A stretch of DNA of 64,000 bases. Origin: CAMCHP01 sp036835325 (GTDB lineage Bacteria; Bacteroidota; Bacteroidia; Flavobacteriales_D; Sanyastnellaceae). Both the position numbers and the translations under genes were made by a program. Location: assembly GCA_036835325.1 (NCBI GenBank), contig DAITMF010000014.1, positions 1-64,000 of the forward strand, in the 5' to 3' direction. Every line of letters starts with the position of its first letter. Position 1 is the first letter of the stretch. Positions 17,412-24,589 of this stretch are shown one piece after another. Below the pieces are notes generated by a model. That model made no database searches, was not told where the DNA came from, and worked only from the letters and a program-made list of their open reading frames with translations.

Positions 17412-17693
17412 ATGGAAGTAAGGTTCACACGGATAGCGTGGTCTGACTTCGAGCATTGGTTAGACGTTGATCCGGCAGTCGCTGACCGCATACGGCAGCT
17501 TATTAAAGCGGTACAGGCCGATCCCTTCAAAGGTCTTGGTAAACCTGAACCTTTGCGGCATGAGCTACAGGGTTATTGGTCGAGAAGAATCAACCACGAA
17601 CATCGTTTGGTTTACCGTGTAAAAGGAAACAAGGGAGAAGACCAACGCATTGCGATCATTCAATGCAGGTACCATTATTCGAAAGATGCTTAA
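17412..17693 (+). CDS. yoeB: Type II toxin, YoeB/Txe-family mRNA interferase
   Basis: This 93-residue RelE-fold toxin follows the antitoxin by 12 bases. The family pattern is complete: PFKGLGKPEPLRHELQGYWSRRI, NHEHRLVYRV and the C-terminal IIQCRYHY. The Glu of PEPLRHEL, the Arg of SRRINHEHR and the penultimate-strand His correspond to the catalytic residues of YoeB. It should cleave mRNA at the ribosomal A site when free. The full-length C terminus (HYSKDA) suggests the toxin is active. Confidence 0.9.
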   Translation: MEVRFTRIAWSDFEHWLDVDPAVADRIRQLIKAVQADPFKGLGKPEPLRHELQGYWSRRINHEHRLVYRVKGNKGEDQRIAIIQCRYHYSKDA

Positions 17694-17747
17694 TGGTTGA
17701 CTGACACATCTCACCTCCTTTTTAGCGGCGGGTTTGCAGGTTTGCCG

Positions 17748-17755
17748 TACCTTTG
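17748..17755 (+). promoter_or_regulatory. -7 element 4 nt before a start codon
   Basis: TACCTTTG ends 4 bases before the ATG at 17760. Transcription would begin at or next to the ATG, so the mRNA is probably leaderless. This also argues against a start at 17697. Confidence 0.6.
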
Positions 17756-17759
17756 CACC

Positions 17760-18140
17760 ATGCGCATCGCACTCGTTGTTCTCCTCTCCACCGTGCTGCA
17801 CCTCGGTTCACTGATGCAACTGAGCGCGCTCATCGACTTCGCTGCGCACTACACCACCATCGTCAACGAGCTGTGCGAACAAAAAGATGCTCCCGTCAAC
17901 ACCTGCAACGGCCGCTGCCACATGAAGGCGCAACTCAATGCCGTGGCTGCTGACGACATCCCCGCCGAACAGCAAAGCGCCATCCAGCTTCCCGAAATCC
18001 ACTACCTGCCGCTGACGAGTGAACTTCTCCTGCCGCAGGGTGAACTGTTTACCGAAGCCGCTCATCCACGCAGCGCAGAAAATCAGTACGCTTTTCTAAA
18101 GGCGCACGCAGTCTTCCATCCGCCCGCAGGAAACGCTTGA
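17760..18140 (+). CDS. Small membrane-anchored Cys-rich protein (first gene of a possible metal-handling cassette)
   Basis: A 126-residue protein with an N-terminal hydrophobic segment (RIALVVLLSTVLHLGSLMQL) followed by CEQKDAPVNTCNGRCHMKAQL. Similar Bacteroidota proteins with a CNGKCHL-like motif are found beside heavy-metal or copper genes. I infer metal binding from the three clustered cysteines and the histidine; no enzymatic activity is indicated. The start is fixed by the promoter word 4 bases upstream. The next gene starts 34 bases later on the same strand. Confidence 0.65.
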   Translation: MRIALVVLLSTVLHLGSLMQLSALIDFAAHYTTIVNELCEQKDAPVNTCNGRCHMKAQLNAVAADDIPAEQQSAIQLPEIHYLPLTSELLLPQGELFTEAAHPRSAENQYAFLKAHAVFHPPAGNA

Positions 18141-18174
18141 GATCATTCGATTTTCAACGTTTCAATGCTTTACC

Positions 18175-19098
18175 ATGCGAATACTAGTTTTGCTGACCCT
18201 TGTTCTAGGGTTGGCCCATGCCGCGCACGCCTGCGAAGTGTGCGGCTGCTCGGCGCGTGACCAACGCTTGGGCGTACTGCCCGATTACCGCCGCAATGTG
18301 GTGGCCCTTTCATACAGCCACCGCAGTTTTTCATCGTCGCACCCGGCCCTTTTCACGTGGGAACAACCGGTGGTGTCTGACGAGCGCTTCGGCAACCTCG
18401 ACCTCAGCGTGCGCAGCTTCATCGGCCGCCGGTGGATGCTCGCGGCGTCACTGCCCTATGCCGATTACCGCCAGCACGAAGCCGAAACCGTGCGCCGTTC
18501 ATCGGGTGTGGGCGACCTCAGCATCGGGGCCATGCACCTCACCACCGTGGGCGACAGCACCAACAGCAAACGGCTCGGCCAGTGGGTCAACGGCCTTGCG
18601 GTGAAGCTGCCAACCGGTCGCTTCGACGCGCGCTTTGGCGATGAAGACCTCTTCATCCCCAACCTGCAGCCCGGCACGGGCAGTGTTGACCTGGTGTTGA
18701 CCTCGAACCTTATGAAGCGGTTCAACCGGTGGGCCGTGCAAGCCCAGGTCAGCATGCGCGCCAATGGCCGCAATGCCGAGGGCTACCGCTTCGGTCACCG
18801 CGCGATGAGCGCCATTCGGGTGATGCGCTACATCGCACCGAATGAAAACGGGGGCGTGCTGCTGCCGGGTGTCGAGCTCGGATTCGCTGCCGCGCAACGC
18901 GATCTGCTCAACGTTGACACCGACGAGGTGAATGCGGTTTCGGGCGGACAAGGCGCGCAGCTCATGGCCGGGGCCGATTACTTCCGTCAGCGCTGGGGCG
19001 TGGGTGCCTATGCCGGCATCCCGCTGTGGCAAAACTGGGGCGGCGGCTACCTTGAACAACGCGCATTCGCATCGGTACAGCTGAGTTTCCTTTTTTAA
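18175..19098 (+). CDS. Putative exported transporter-like protein with Cys motif (second gene of the cassette)
   Basis: A signal peptide (MRILVLLTLVLGLAHAAHA) leads directly to CEVCGCSARDQRLGVLPDYRR, a Cys motif placed at the mature N terminus. The rest (to residue 307) alternates in beta-strand fashion and ends in ASVQLSFLF, as in outer-membrane barrels. Related Bacteroidota proteins are annotated only as 'transporter'. Placement between a CNGRCH protein and a His-rich lipoprotein suggests metal transport or sensing at the cell envelope; this is inference. Confidence 0.65.
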   Translation: MRILVLLTLVLGLAHAAHACEVCGCSARDQRLGVLPDYRRNVVALSYSHRSFSSSHPALFTWEQPVVSDERFGNLDLSVRSFIGRRWMLAASLPYADYRQHEAETVRRSSGVGDLSIGAMHLTTVGDSTNSKRLGQWVNGLAVKLPTGRFDARFGDEDLFIPNLQPGTGSVDLVLTSNLMKRFNRWAVQAQVSMRANGRNAEGYRFGHRAMSAIRVMRYIAPNENGGVLLPGVELGFAAAQRDLLNVDTDEVNAVSGGQGAQLMAGADYFRQRWGVGAYAGIPLWQNWGGGYLEQRAFASVQLSFLF

Positions 19099-19108
19099 AC
19101 GACACACC

Positions 19109-19531
19109 ATGTACCCTCTACACGCCTCCATCGCTTTGGTGTTCGCACTTATGTTTGCCGCGACCGGCTGCACGAAAGACGACCCAACGCCCCTGCCATC
19201 CGGCGAAGCCGAAGAACGCATCAACCTGGCGATTGAACAACCCATTCCCGATCGGGCCTACGCCTACGGCGATACCGTGAAGATTCACGTTGAAGCCCGC
19301 TCGGGCGATGAGCTGCACGGCTACTCGGTGCGCCTGGTTAACCTGAGCGAGAACCTGCTCGTGGTTGATCATTCGGCGCACGCACACGGACATGAATTCA
19401 TCATCTCTGACGTGTGGGTGAACACCGTTGCCGACACCTGTTCAATGGCCTTGCATGTTGAAATTGCGAGCGACCATGGCTTGGGTGATATGCGCACTGA
19501 GACCGTGTTCTTTCGCTGTTACCCCGAGTGA
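19109..19531 (+). CDS. His-rich lipoprotein (third gene of the cassette)
   Basis: The N terminus MYPLHASIALVFALMFAATGC carries a lipobox (ATG-Cys), so the protein is lipid-anchored after residue 21. The mature part is about 120 residues of predicted beta sandwich, with a His-rich loop HSAHAHGHEF and a terminal Cys pair (CSMALHVEI..., FFRC). It resembles DUF4625-type proteins. It begins 11 bases after the second cassette gene, so the three genes should be one transcript. A strong terminator follows. Confidence 0.7.
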   Translation: MYPLHASIALVFALMFAATGCTKDDPTPLPSGEAEERINLAIEQPIPDRAYAYGDTVKIHVEARSGDELHGYSVRLVNLSENLLVVDHSAHAHGHEFIISDVWVNTVADTCSMALHVEIASDHGLGDMRTETVFFRCYPE

Positions 19532-19549
19532 ACACCACCTTCAGTCAAC

Positions 19550-19579
19550 AAAAAGCCCCTCGTTGAAGGGGCTTTTTTT
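19550..19579. terminator. Rho-independent terminator, probably bidirectional
   Basis: AAAAAGCCCCT and AGGGGCTTTTT pair over 11 bp around a six-base loop, followed by a T7 run. It sits between the convergent lipoprotein and PaaE-like genes and can serve both. Confidence 0.85.
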
Positions 19580-19592
19580 ATTTGGATGGATG
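19573..19592 (+). repeat. T-run/GGATGGATG motif site
   Basis: The terminator's T-run continues as ATTTGGATGGATG, so the motif lies immediately 3' of the terminator. Confidence 0.65.
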
Positions 19593-19617
19593 TGTTCTTC
19601 AGTGACCTTTACCCACC

Positions 19618-20691
19618 TCACTCATCATACGACACCTTAATTGTGCTGCTCGTGGGGTGGGCCTGGCAGGTGAGGATGAAGCCCTCTTTCATTTCCTGGT
19701 CGGTGAGGGCGAAGTTGCTCGTCATGCGCACTGTGCCTTCGAGCAAACGGGCGCGGCACGAGGTACACACTCCTCCTTGGCACGAGTACGGGGCGTCGGC
19801 ACCGGCTTCGAGGGCAGCGTCGAGCACGGTTTTGCGGTCGTCGTCCATCACAAAGGTGTAACTCAAATCGTCGAGAATCACCTCCACGTTGGCCGTACCT
19901 TCGAAGGGCTGCTCGTTTTCTTCGTTGCGGGTGGGCTTCACCGGAGCAGGCTCAGCGTCGGGATTCTCAAAGTACTCGAGGTGGATGCGGCTCGGCTCAA
20001 TGCCGGCATCGTCGAGGGCGTTTTTCACGCTTTTCATCATGCCCGAAGGACCGCACACGAAGTACTCTTTCTCCAACGCGTCGTTGGCGTAGGTGTAGAG
20101 CAACTCGGTGGCCTTGCCGAAGGTGATGCGGCCCGAGAAGAGCGGACTGCCCATTGACCCGTCGGTTAGAATGTGGTAAACGTCCATGCGCGGGTCGCGC
20201 GCCAAGGCGTCGAGCTCGCGGTAAAACATGATGTTTTCTTTGTTGCGGTTGCCGTAGAAGAGGGTCACGCGGCTTTGGGGCTCGTCGTGCAGCACTGCTT
20301 TGGCGATGGAGATGAGCGGCGTGATTCCGCTGCCTGCGCCAAACAGCACCACATGGCGCTGCTTGGTGGCGTCGGTGCTCAAAAAGAAGTTGCCTTGGGG
20401 CGGCATAACCAGCATGGGGTCGCCGGCTTTCAGGGTGCGGTTGGCGTGGATCGACACGCGACCGGCATCGACTTCTTTCACTGCTACCTGCACCTCGCCT
20501 TCGTGCGGCGCTGTGCACAAGCTGTAGGCCCTGCGCAGCTCTTCGTTGCGCAAGTTGAAACAGAAGGTAATGTACTGTCCGGGCTTGAAGTTGAACTGCC
20601 CGGCGTGCTCGCCGGTATCGAGAGTAACACGCACACTGTCGTGCGTTTCCCGTTCGATGCGCTTCACTTTACACGGTAAAAAACGTGACAT
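19618..20691 (-). CDS. PaaE-like ferredoxin-NAD(P)H oxidoreductase with C-terminal 2Fe-2S domain
   Basis: This 357-residue protein has a ferredoxin reductase-type FAD domain (RAYSLCTAP; FKPGQYITF), an NAD(P)-binding domain (FGAGSGITPLISIAK, then CGPSGMMKSV), and a plant-type 2Fe-2S ferredoxin domain whose ligands are C304, C309 and C312 in CQGGVCTSC plus a late Cys near 342. It should pass electrons from NAD(P)H to an oxygenase or reductase partner. The architecture equals PaaE of phenylacetyl-CoA epoxidase, but no paa genes are near, so the general name is safer. Confidence 0.88.
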   Translation of the reverse strand: MSRFLPCKVKRIERETHDSVRVTLDTGEHAGQFNFKPGQYITFCFNLRNEELRRAYSLCTAPHEGEVQVAVKEVDAGRVSIHANRTLKAGDPMLVMPPQGNFFLSTDATKQRHVVLFGAGSGITPLISIAKAVLHDEPQSRVTLFYGNRNKENIMFYRELDALARDPRMDVYHILTDGSMGSPLFSGRITFGKATELLYTYANDALEKEYFVCGPSGMMKSVKNALDDAGIEPSRIHLEYFENPDAEPAPVKPTRNEENEQPFEGTANVEVILDDLSYTFVMDDDRKTVLDAALEAGADAPYSCQGGVCTSCRARLLEGTVRMTSNFALTDQEMKEGFILTCQAHPTSSTIKVSYDE

Positions 20692-20865
20692 CGTTGGTGA
20701 TTCTTTAGGTCTTCTACGTGGGTTTTACAAGTGTTGCAAAGAAACTACAGCGGTGCAGCACTTACCCAACGCAACTTAAAACCTCATTTACGGTCGCTTG
20801 TTCATAGCGTTTTGACCTTTCGTTGTGAACAGCAGGCTGTGGGCACAAAGCTGCCCGTCAGTGGT

Positions 20866-21348
20866 TTAGTTGGCTGAGAGCAGTTCGAGGGCAGTCCGCT
20901 GGAATTCAGGTGAGTCCCATTCGCGCACGCCGTTGATGCTTAACACCACTTCGCCCTCGGCGTTGATGAGGTAGCTTGTAGGGATGCTGTGCACCCCGTA
21001 GTCGTCGAGCGTGCGATCGAGCCGGTACAAGGGGTAGCTTACACCGAAGCGTTGAGCCACCTCGGCAATGGCCTCCGATGCGTCGTCGGTAACGCCCACC
21101 ACCTTGAAGTTGCCCAAGGCGTTGGCACGCTTCAAGACGGGGATTTCTTGCATGCACGGGCCGCACCAAGAGGCGTAAAAGTTTACGAGCAGTGCGCCCT
21201 CTTCAAGCTCGTTGAGCGCACGGATGCCGCTCGGCGTTTCCACCATGATCTCGGTCGATTCAAGGCTGGGAGGCACGCGGTAGTGCCAATAAAGGCCTCC
21301 GCCCACAACGGCAAAAACAAAGAGGTAACTCAAGAACGAACGTGCCAT
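20866..21348 (-). CDS. TlpA-type thioredoxin-like protein
   Basis: A single N-terminal membrane anchor (LSYLFVFAVVGGGLYWHYRV) is followed by a thioredoxin fold facing the periplasm: NFYASWCGPCMQEIPVLKRA with the redox pair CGPC, then the cis-Pro region SIPTSYLIN. At 160 residues it is a minimal TlpA/ResA-like thiol-disulfide protein. It is followed 11 bases upstream in transcription order by a secreted protein gene. Its natural substrate is not evident. Confidence 0.85.
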   Translation of the reverse strand: MARSFLSYLFVFAVVGGGLYWHYRVPPSLESTEIMVETPSGIRALNELEEGALLVNFYASWCGPCMQEIPVLKRANALGNFKVVGVTDDASEAIAEVAQRFGVSYPLYRLDRTLDDYGVHSIPTSYLINAEGEVVLSINGVREWDSPEFQRTALELLSAN

Positions 21349-21359
21349 GGTTGGGTGTG

Positions 21360-21959
21360 TTATTCGCCGTCAATGCCAAATACTTCGAGCAATTCTTCGG
21401 CGGTGATGAGGGTGTACCCTGCGGGGATGGTGAACAAGGCGGCGTCAGGTGCTTGCGTGCTCACCGTGGCAGCACGAAAACGCAGACTCGACTTGGGATA
21501 GGTAAACTCAAGGACGAGTCCGCCGCACTGCGGTAGGTTCGGGTGGTTGCTCAACAAACGCGGCGTATACACCACGCTTTGTTTGTTGATGTTCACGCTC
21601 GTAGCCGGCCACCCACAAATGGGCAGGGCATCGGTAAGCACTGCATCCATTGAACTCACGGCCGAAGCCGTTTCAAACGGTGCGCGAATGGCTATACGTT
21701 CACCTAACAAGGTCATCAAGGTGTACTGCTCGCCTTTGGCCAGGTCGTAAATGACAACGCGACGATCTGCACCAATGGCTTCTTCGTAACGGTGATAACC
21801 CGGAGCAGAATGAATGACCACTTCGTTGGGAAGCGGCGGCTCAATGTATCCGCGGTCATCGTTGGTGCGGGTGTACACCACCGTGCCGCTAAACATCTCG
21901 GCCTGTGCCGCTGAGCTGAGGGTGATGCAGGCGAATGCAAGTGATAAGAGTGTTTTCAT
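21360..21959 (-). CDS. Secreted hypothetical protein (DUF4412-like)
   Basis: A signal peptide (MKTLLSLAFACITLSSAAQA) precedes EMFSGTVVYTRTNDD and a beta-rich body ending FTIPAGYTLITAEEL, a pattern seen in DUF4412/GLPGLI-like secreted proteins of Bacteroidota. Two Cys (ICGWPATSV, PQCGGLVLEF) could form a disulfide, in keeping with the thioredoxin-like gene next to it. The ATG overlaps the stop of yggS by 4 bases, so the gene is in one operon with it. Function unknown. Confidence 0.65.
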   Translation of the reverse strand: MKTLLSLAFACITLSSAAQAEMFSGTVVYTRTNDDRGYIEPPLPNEVVIHSAPGYHRYEEAIGADRRVVIYDLAKGEQYTLMTLLGERIAIRAPFETASAVSSMDAVLTDALPICGWPATSVNINKQSVVYTPRLLSNHPNLPQCGGLVLEFTYPKSSLRFRAATVSTQAPDAALFTIPAGYTLITAEELLEVFGIDGE

Positions 21960-22648
21960 CCGTTGGTTCCGTAGTTGCGTGCGCCAAACAATGTGCTGCC
22001 AATGCGCACCATCGTGCTGCCTTCTTCAATGGCGAGGTCGAAGTCGCCGCTCATGCCCATTGAAAGGGTATCAAAGTGGTTGGCAGTGACAAACACGCTG
22101 GTTTTCAATTGGTCAAACAAACGTTTGAGGTGTTTAAATTCACGGCGCACCTGCTCACGGTCATCGGTAAAGGTGGCCATTCCCATCAATCCGCGGATGC
22201 GCGCATGTGTATGTAATGCAATTCCCGTGCCTGAAACAAAGGCGGTCAATTCGGCATCGTCGAAACCGAACTTGCTGTCTTCTTCGGCAATGTGCACCTG
22301 CAGCAAAACGTCGATGACGCGCTCGGCCTTCGCTGCGCGTTTGTTGATTTCGTCGAGCAACTTCTCGCTGTCAACGGCATGTATAAAGCTAACAAAATCA
22401 GCAATGTACTTCACCTTGTTGGTCTGCAAATGGCCAATCAAATGCCATTCAATGTCGCGCGGCAGCACTTCGTGCTTGGCCACGAGTTCCTGCACTTTGT
22501 TTTCACCAAAAATGCGCTGGCCGGCGTCGTAAGCGGTTTGTATCGCCTCCGGCGGATGCGTTTTCGACACGGCTACGAGGGTAACGTGCTCCGGAAGCGC
22601 ATGGCGCACTTCATTCAGGTTTTCGGTGATGTAGGCGTATGAATTCAC
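21956..22648 (-). CDS. yggS: YggS/PLPBP-family pyridoxal-phosphate homeostasis protein
   Basis: This 230-residue protein matches the YggS family: VAVSKTHPPEAIQTAYDAG with the PLP lysine in SK, FGENKVQEL, WHLIGHLQTNKVKYI, and near the end LSMGMSGDFDLAIEEGST and VRIGSTLFGAR. It binds PLP without known enzymatic activity and balances vitamin B6 and amino-acid pools. It overlaps both neighbours by 4 bases (ATGA), so it is tightly coupled to the DUF1015 gene upstream and the secreted protein gene downstream. Confidence 0.95.
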   Translation of the reverse strand: MNSYAYITENLNEVRHALPEHVTLVAVSKTHPPEAIQTAYDAGQRIFGENKVQELVAKHEVLPRDIEWHLIGHLQTNKVKYIADFVSFIHAVDSEKLLDEINKRAAKAERVIDVLLQVHIAEEDSKFGFDDAELTAFVSGTGIALHTHARIRGLMGMATFTDDREQVRREFKHLKRLFDQLKTSVFVTANHFDTLSMGMSGDFDLAIEEGSTMVRIGSTLFGARNYGTNG

Positions 22649-23886
22649 TGCTCGATGGTATCTGCAAAGGTAAAATCATACACTACAAGTCCTGAACGCA
22701 ATTTTGGTTCAATCCACGTTGATTTTGGAGGCATGGTTTCGCGACGGTCGGCTACTGCTTTCAACTGGTCGAAGGGGACGGGATGGAGGATGAACACGGC
22801 CTCGTAACGGCCTTCGTCAACGCTGCGGCAGAGGTTGGCGACGCCGGTGGTTTCGGGCTCAAAGGCTATGCGTTGGTCGTTGCGCAGGTCGGCGATGCCC
22901 ATAAGCGGTGCCAGAATGTGTTGGGTGAGCCATTCGGCGTCGGGGTGGTGGTCTTCGAGGTTCTCGGGCAGGTCGATGCGGTAGCGCAATCCGCTCAAAT
23001 ACAGGTCGATGTGCCTGCTTTTGGGGATGGCCGCTTCGCGGGATACTTCACGCACGGTCACTCCCGGAATCGCCCGGATGCCGTCGAGGAGGCGCTGCAC
23101 GTCGATGCCAATGTGGCGTATGAGGCGGTGGTAACCGTGAATCTTCAGCCGCGACTTGGGGATAATGTACACCATAAAGTGGGCTGCGGCTTCGGTCAAT
23201 TTGCCTGCCGCGGCGAGGCGGTCGGCGAGCAAAACCGATGACGCGCTGCGGTGGTGGCCATCGGCGATGTAGAGTGCGTCGAAGCGGGCGTAGGCGGCTT
23301 CAACGAAGTGGCAGTCTTCGTCGCCATCAACCACCCACAGGCGGTGGGTGACTTCATCGGCGGTGGTGAAGTGTACGTCGGGTGTGCGGCCGCTCACGGC
23401 CGTTAGCCAGCCGTTGAGTTCGTCGTCGTCGTCGTGGGTGAGCAAAATGGGTTCGGCATTGAAGCCGGTCACTTCGAGGTAGTCGGCAAACAAAGCTTCG
23501 CGCGCGGCGAGGGTTTGCTCGTGGATTTTGATGCGGCCACTGCGGTAGTCATCCGCATGGGCGGCAGCCACAATGCCCATGCTATCGACCCCGGCCGAGC
23601 TTTGACGGTAGACGTAGAAGGCGGGTTTGCCGTCGCGCACAAACACGCCATCGGCGGTGAAGCTGCGGTAGCGGTCGCGCACGCGCTCGAAGCGCTTGTG
23701 GGTGCCGGGCTCGCTTGGGTCATCGCTGTCAAAATCAGGGTGGATGACCTGCACAAAGCTGTAGGGGTTGTGCCGCAGTTTGTCGCGCAGTTGTTCATCG
23801 CTGTACGTCACATACGAGCGCGAGGCGACAAGGTGCACCTTGTCATTGGCCGGACGAACGGCTTTGAACGGACGAATTCTTAGCAT
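22645..23886 (-). CDS. DUF1015 family protein
   Basis: The start is ATG 23886 (MLRIRPFKAVRP, the family's usual beginning); an in-frame ATG at 23913 adds nine unlikely residues. The 413-residue protein shows the DUF1015 hallmarks, including FVQVIHPDF, the YIADGHHRSASSVLL motif and FDQLKAVADRRETMPPKSTW near the C terminus. The domain has no settled function; in many Bacteroidota it sits with serine-biosynthesis genes, which are absent here. It overlaps yggS by 4 bases. Confidence 0.92.
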   Translation of the reverse strand: MLRIRPFKAVRPANDKVHLVASRSYVTYSDEQLRDKLRHNPYSFVQVIHPDFDSDDPSEPGTHKRFERVRDRYRSFTADGVFVRDGKPAFYVYRQSSAGVDSMGIVAAAHADDYRSGRIKIHEQTLAAREALFADYLEVTGFNAEPILLTHDDDDELNGWLTAVSGRTPDVHFTTADEVTHRLWVVDGDEDCHFVEAAYARFDALYIADGHHRSASSVLLADRLAAAGKLTEAAAHFMVYIIPKSRLKIHGYHRLIRHIGIDVQRLLDGIRAIPGVTVREVSREAAIPKSRHIDLYLSGLRYRIDLPENLEDHHPDAEWLTQHILAPLMGIADLRNDQRIAFEPETTGVANLCRSVDEGRYEAVFILHPVPFDQLKAVADRRETMPPKSTWIEPKLRSGLVVYDFTFADTIEQ

Positions 23887-23896
23887 GGTGGTTAGG

Positions 23897-24505
23897 TCAG
23901 GGTTGAACGACAAGTTCGTTGATGCAGAACTCGCGGGTGATGCGGTCAGCGGCCGAAGCGCGCTTGCGATCGTAGAGGCCTTGAATCAAAGGGTGGTCAG
24001 GGTAGCTGTTGGCAAGCACATCGAGAGCGGCATTGCCATCGGTTTCGCGGCCCATCAAAATGAGGTTCACGGCGCGGTTCACGCGGTCGTCAGCTTCGTT
24101 GTCGCTGCCTTCGGCAAGGCGCACATCAAAAAGGGCCAAGGCGCGGTTGTAGGCATCGCCGGCTTTTTCAGGCCGCGCGCTAATGTCGTACAGCATTCCG
24201 ATTTGCAGGTGTACTTCGGGCTGGGTGTCGTTCCAACGCAGTGATTTGTGCAGTTCGGCCACTGCGCGGTCGTACTCGCCCTTCCGTTGGTACACCATGG
24301 CCTTGGTGTTGTACAAGAGGTGGTAGGAGGGGTCAATGGCAATGGCCTTGTCGAGCACCGAGAGGGCACTGTCGGGCTTTCGCTTGTACACCTTCATCGC
24401 TTCGCGTTGCAGCGACATGGCATCGGGATGGTAGTCAGAACTTCCGCATCCGTGCGCGAGCACGAACACCAAAAACACGCCGAAAACGGCGATGATACGC
24501 TTCAT
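23897..24505 (-). CDS. TPR-repeat lipoprotein
   Basis: The N terminus MKRIIAVFGVFLVFVLAHGC has a lipobox ending in the Cys, so the protein is lipid-anchored. It then carries about three tetratricopeptide units (DSALSVLDKAIAIDPSYHLL, AMVYQRKGEYDRAVAELHKSL, VHLQIGMLYDI). TPRs act as protein-binding scaffolds; the partner is unknown. The start at 24505 follows a -7 word by 19 bases. It is separated by 10 bases from the DUF1015 gene. Confidence 0.8.
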   Translation of the reverse strand: MKRIIAVFGVFLVFVLAHGCGSSDYHPDAMSLQREAMKVYKRKPDSALSVLDKAIAIDPSYHLLYNTKAMVYQRKGEYDRAVAELHKSLRWNDTQPEVHLQIGMLYDISARPEKAGDAYNRALALFDVRLAEGSDNEADDRVNRAVNLILMGRETDGNAALDVLANSYPDHPLIQGLYDRKRASAADRITREFCINELVVQP

Positions 24506-24524
24506 GTGACTCATTTTCACAGGG

Positions 24525-24532
24525 CAAATATA
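24525..24532 (-). promoter_or_regulatory. -7 element for the minus-strand run from 24505 to 21360
   Basis: TATATTTG on the minus strand matches the consensus, 19 bases before the ATG. It probably drives the TPR gene and, by read-through, DUF1015, yggS and the secreted-protein gene. Confidence 0.55.
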
Positions 24533-24589
24533 GCACGAAAAAGAGCGGCACAGGGCCGCTCTCTTCGGTAGATCAACAGGTCGTTCGAC

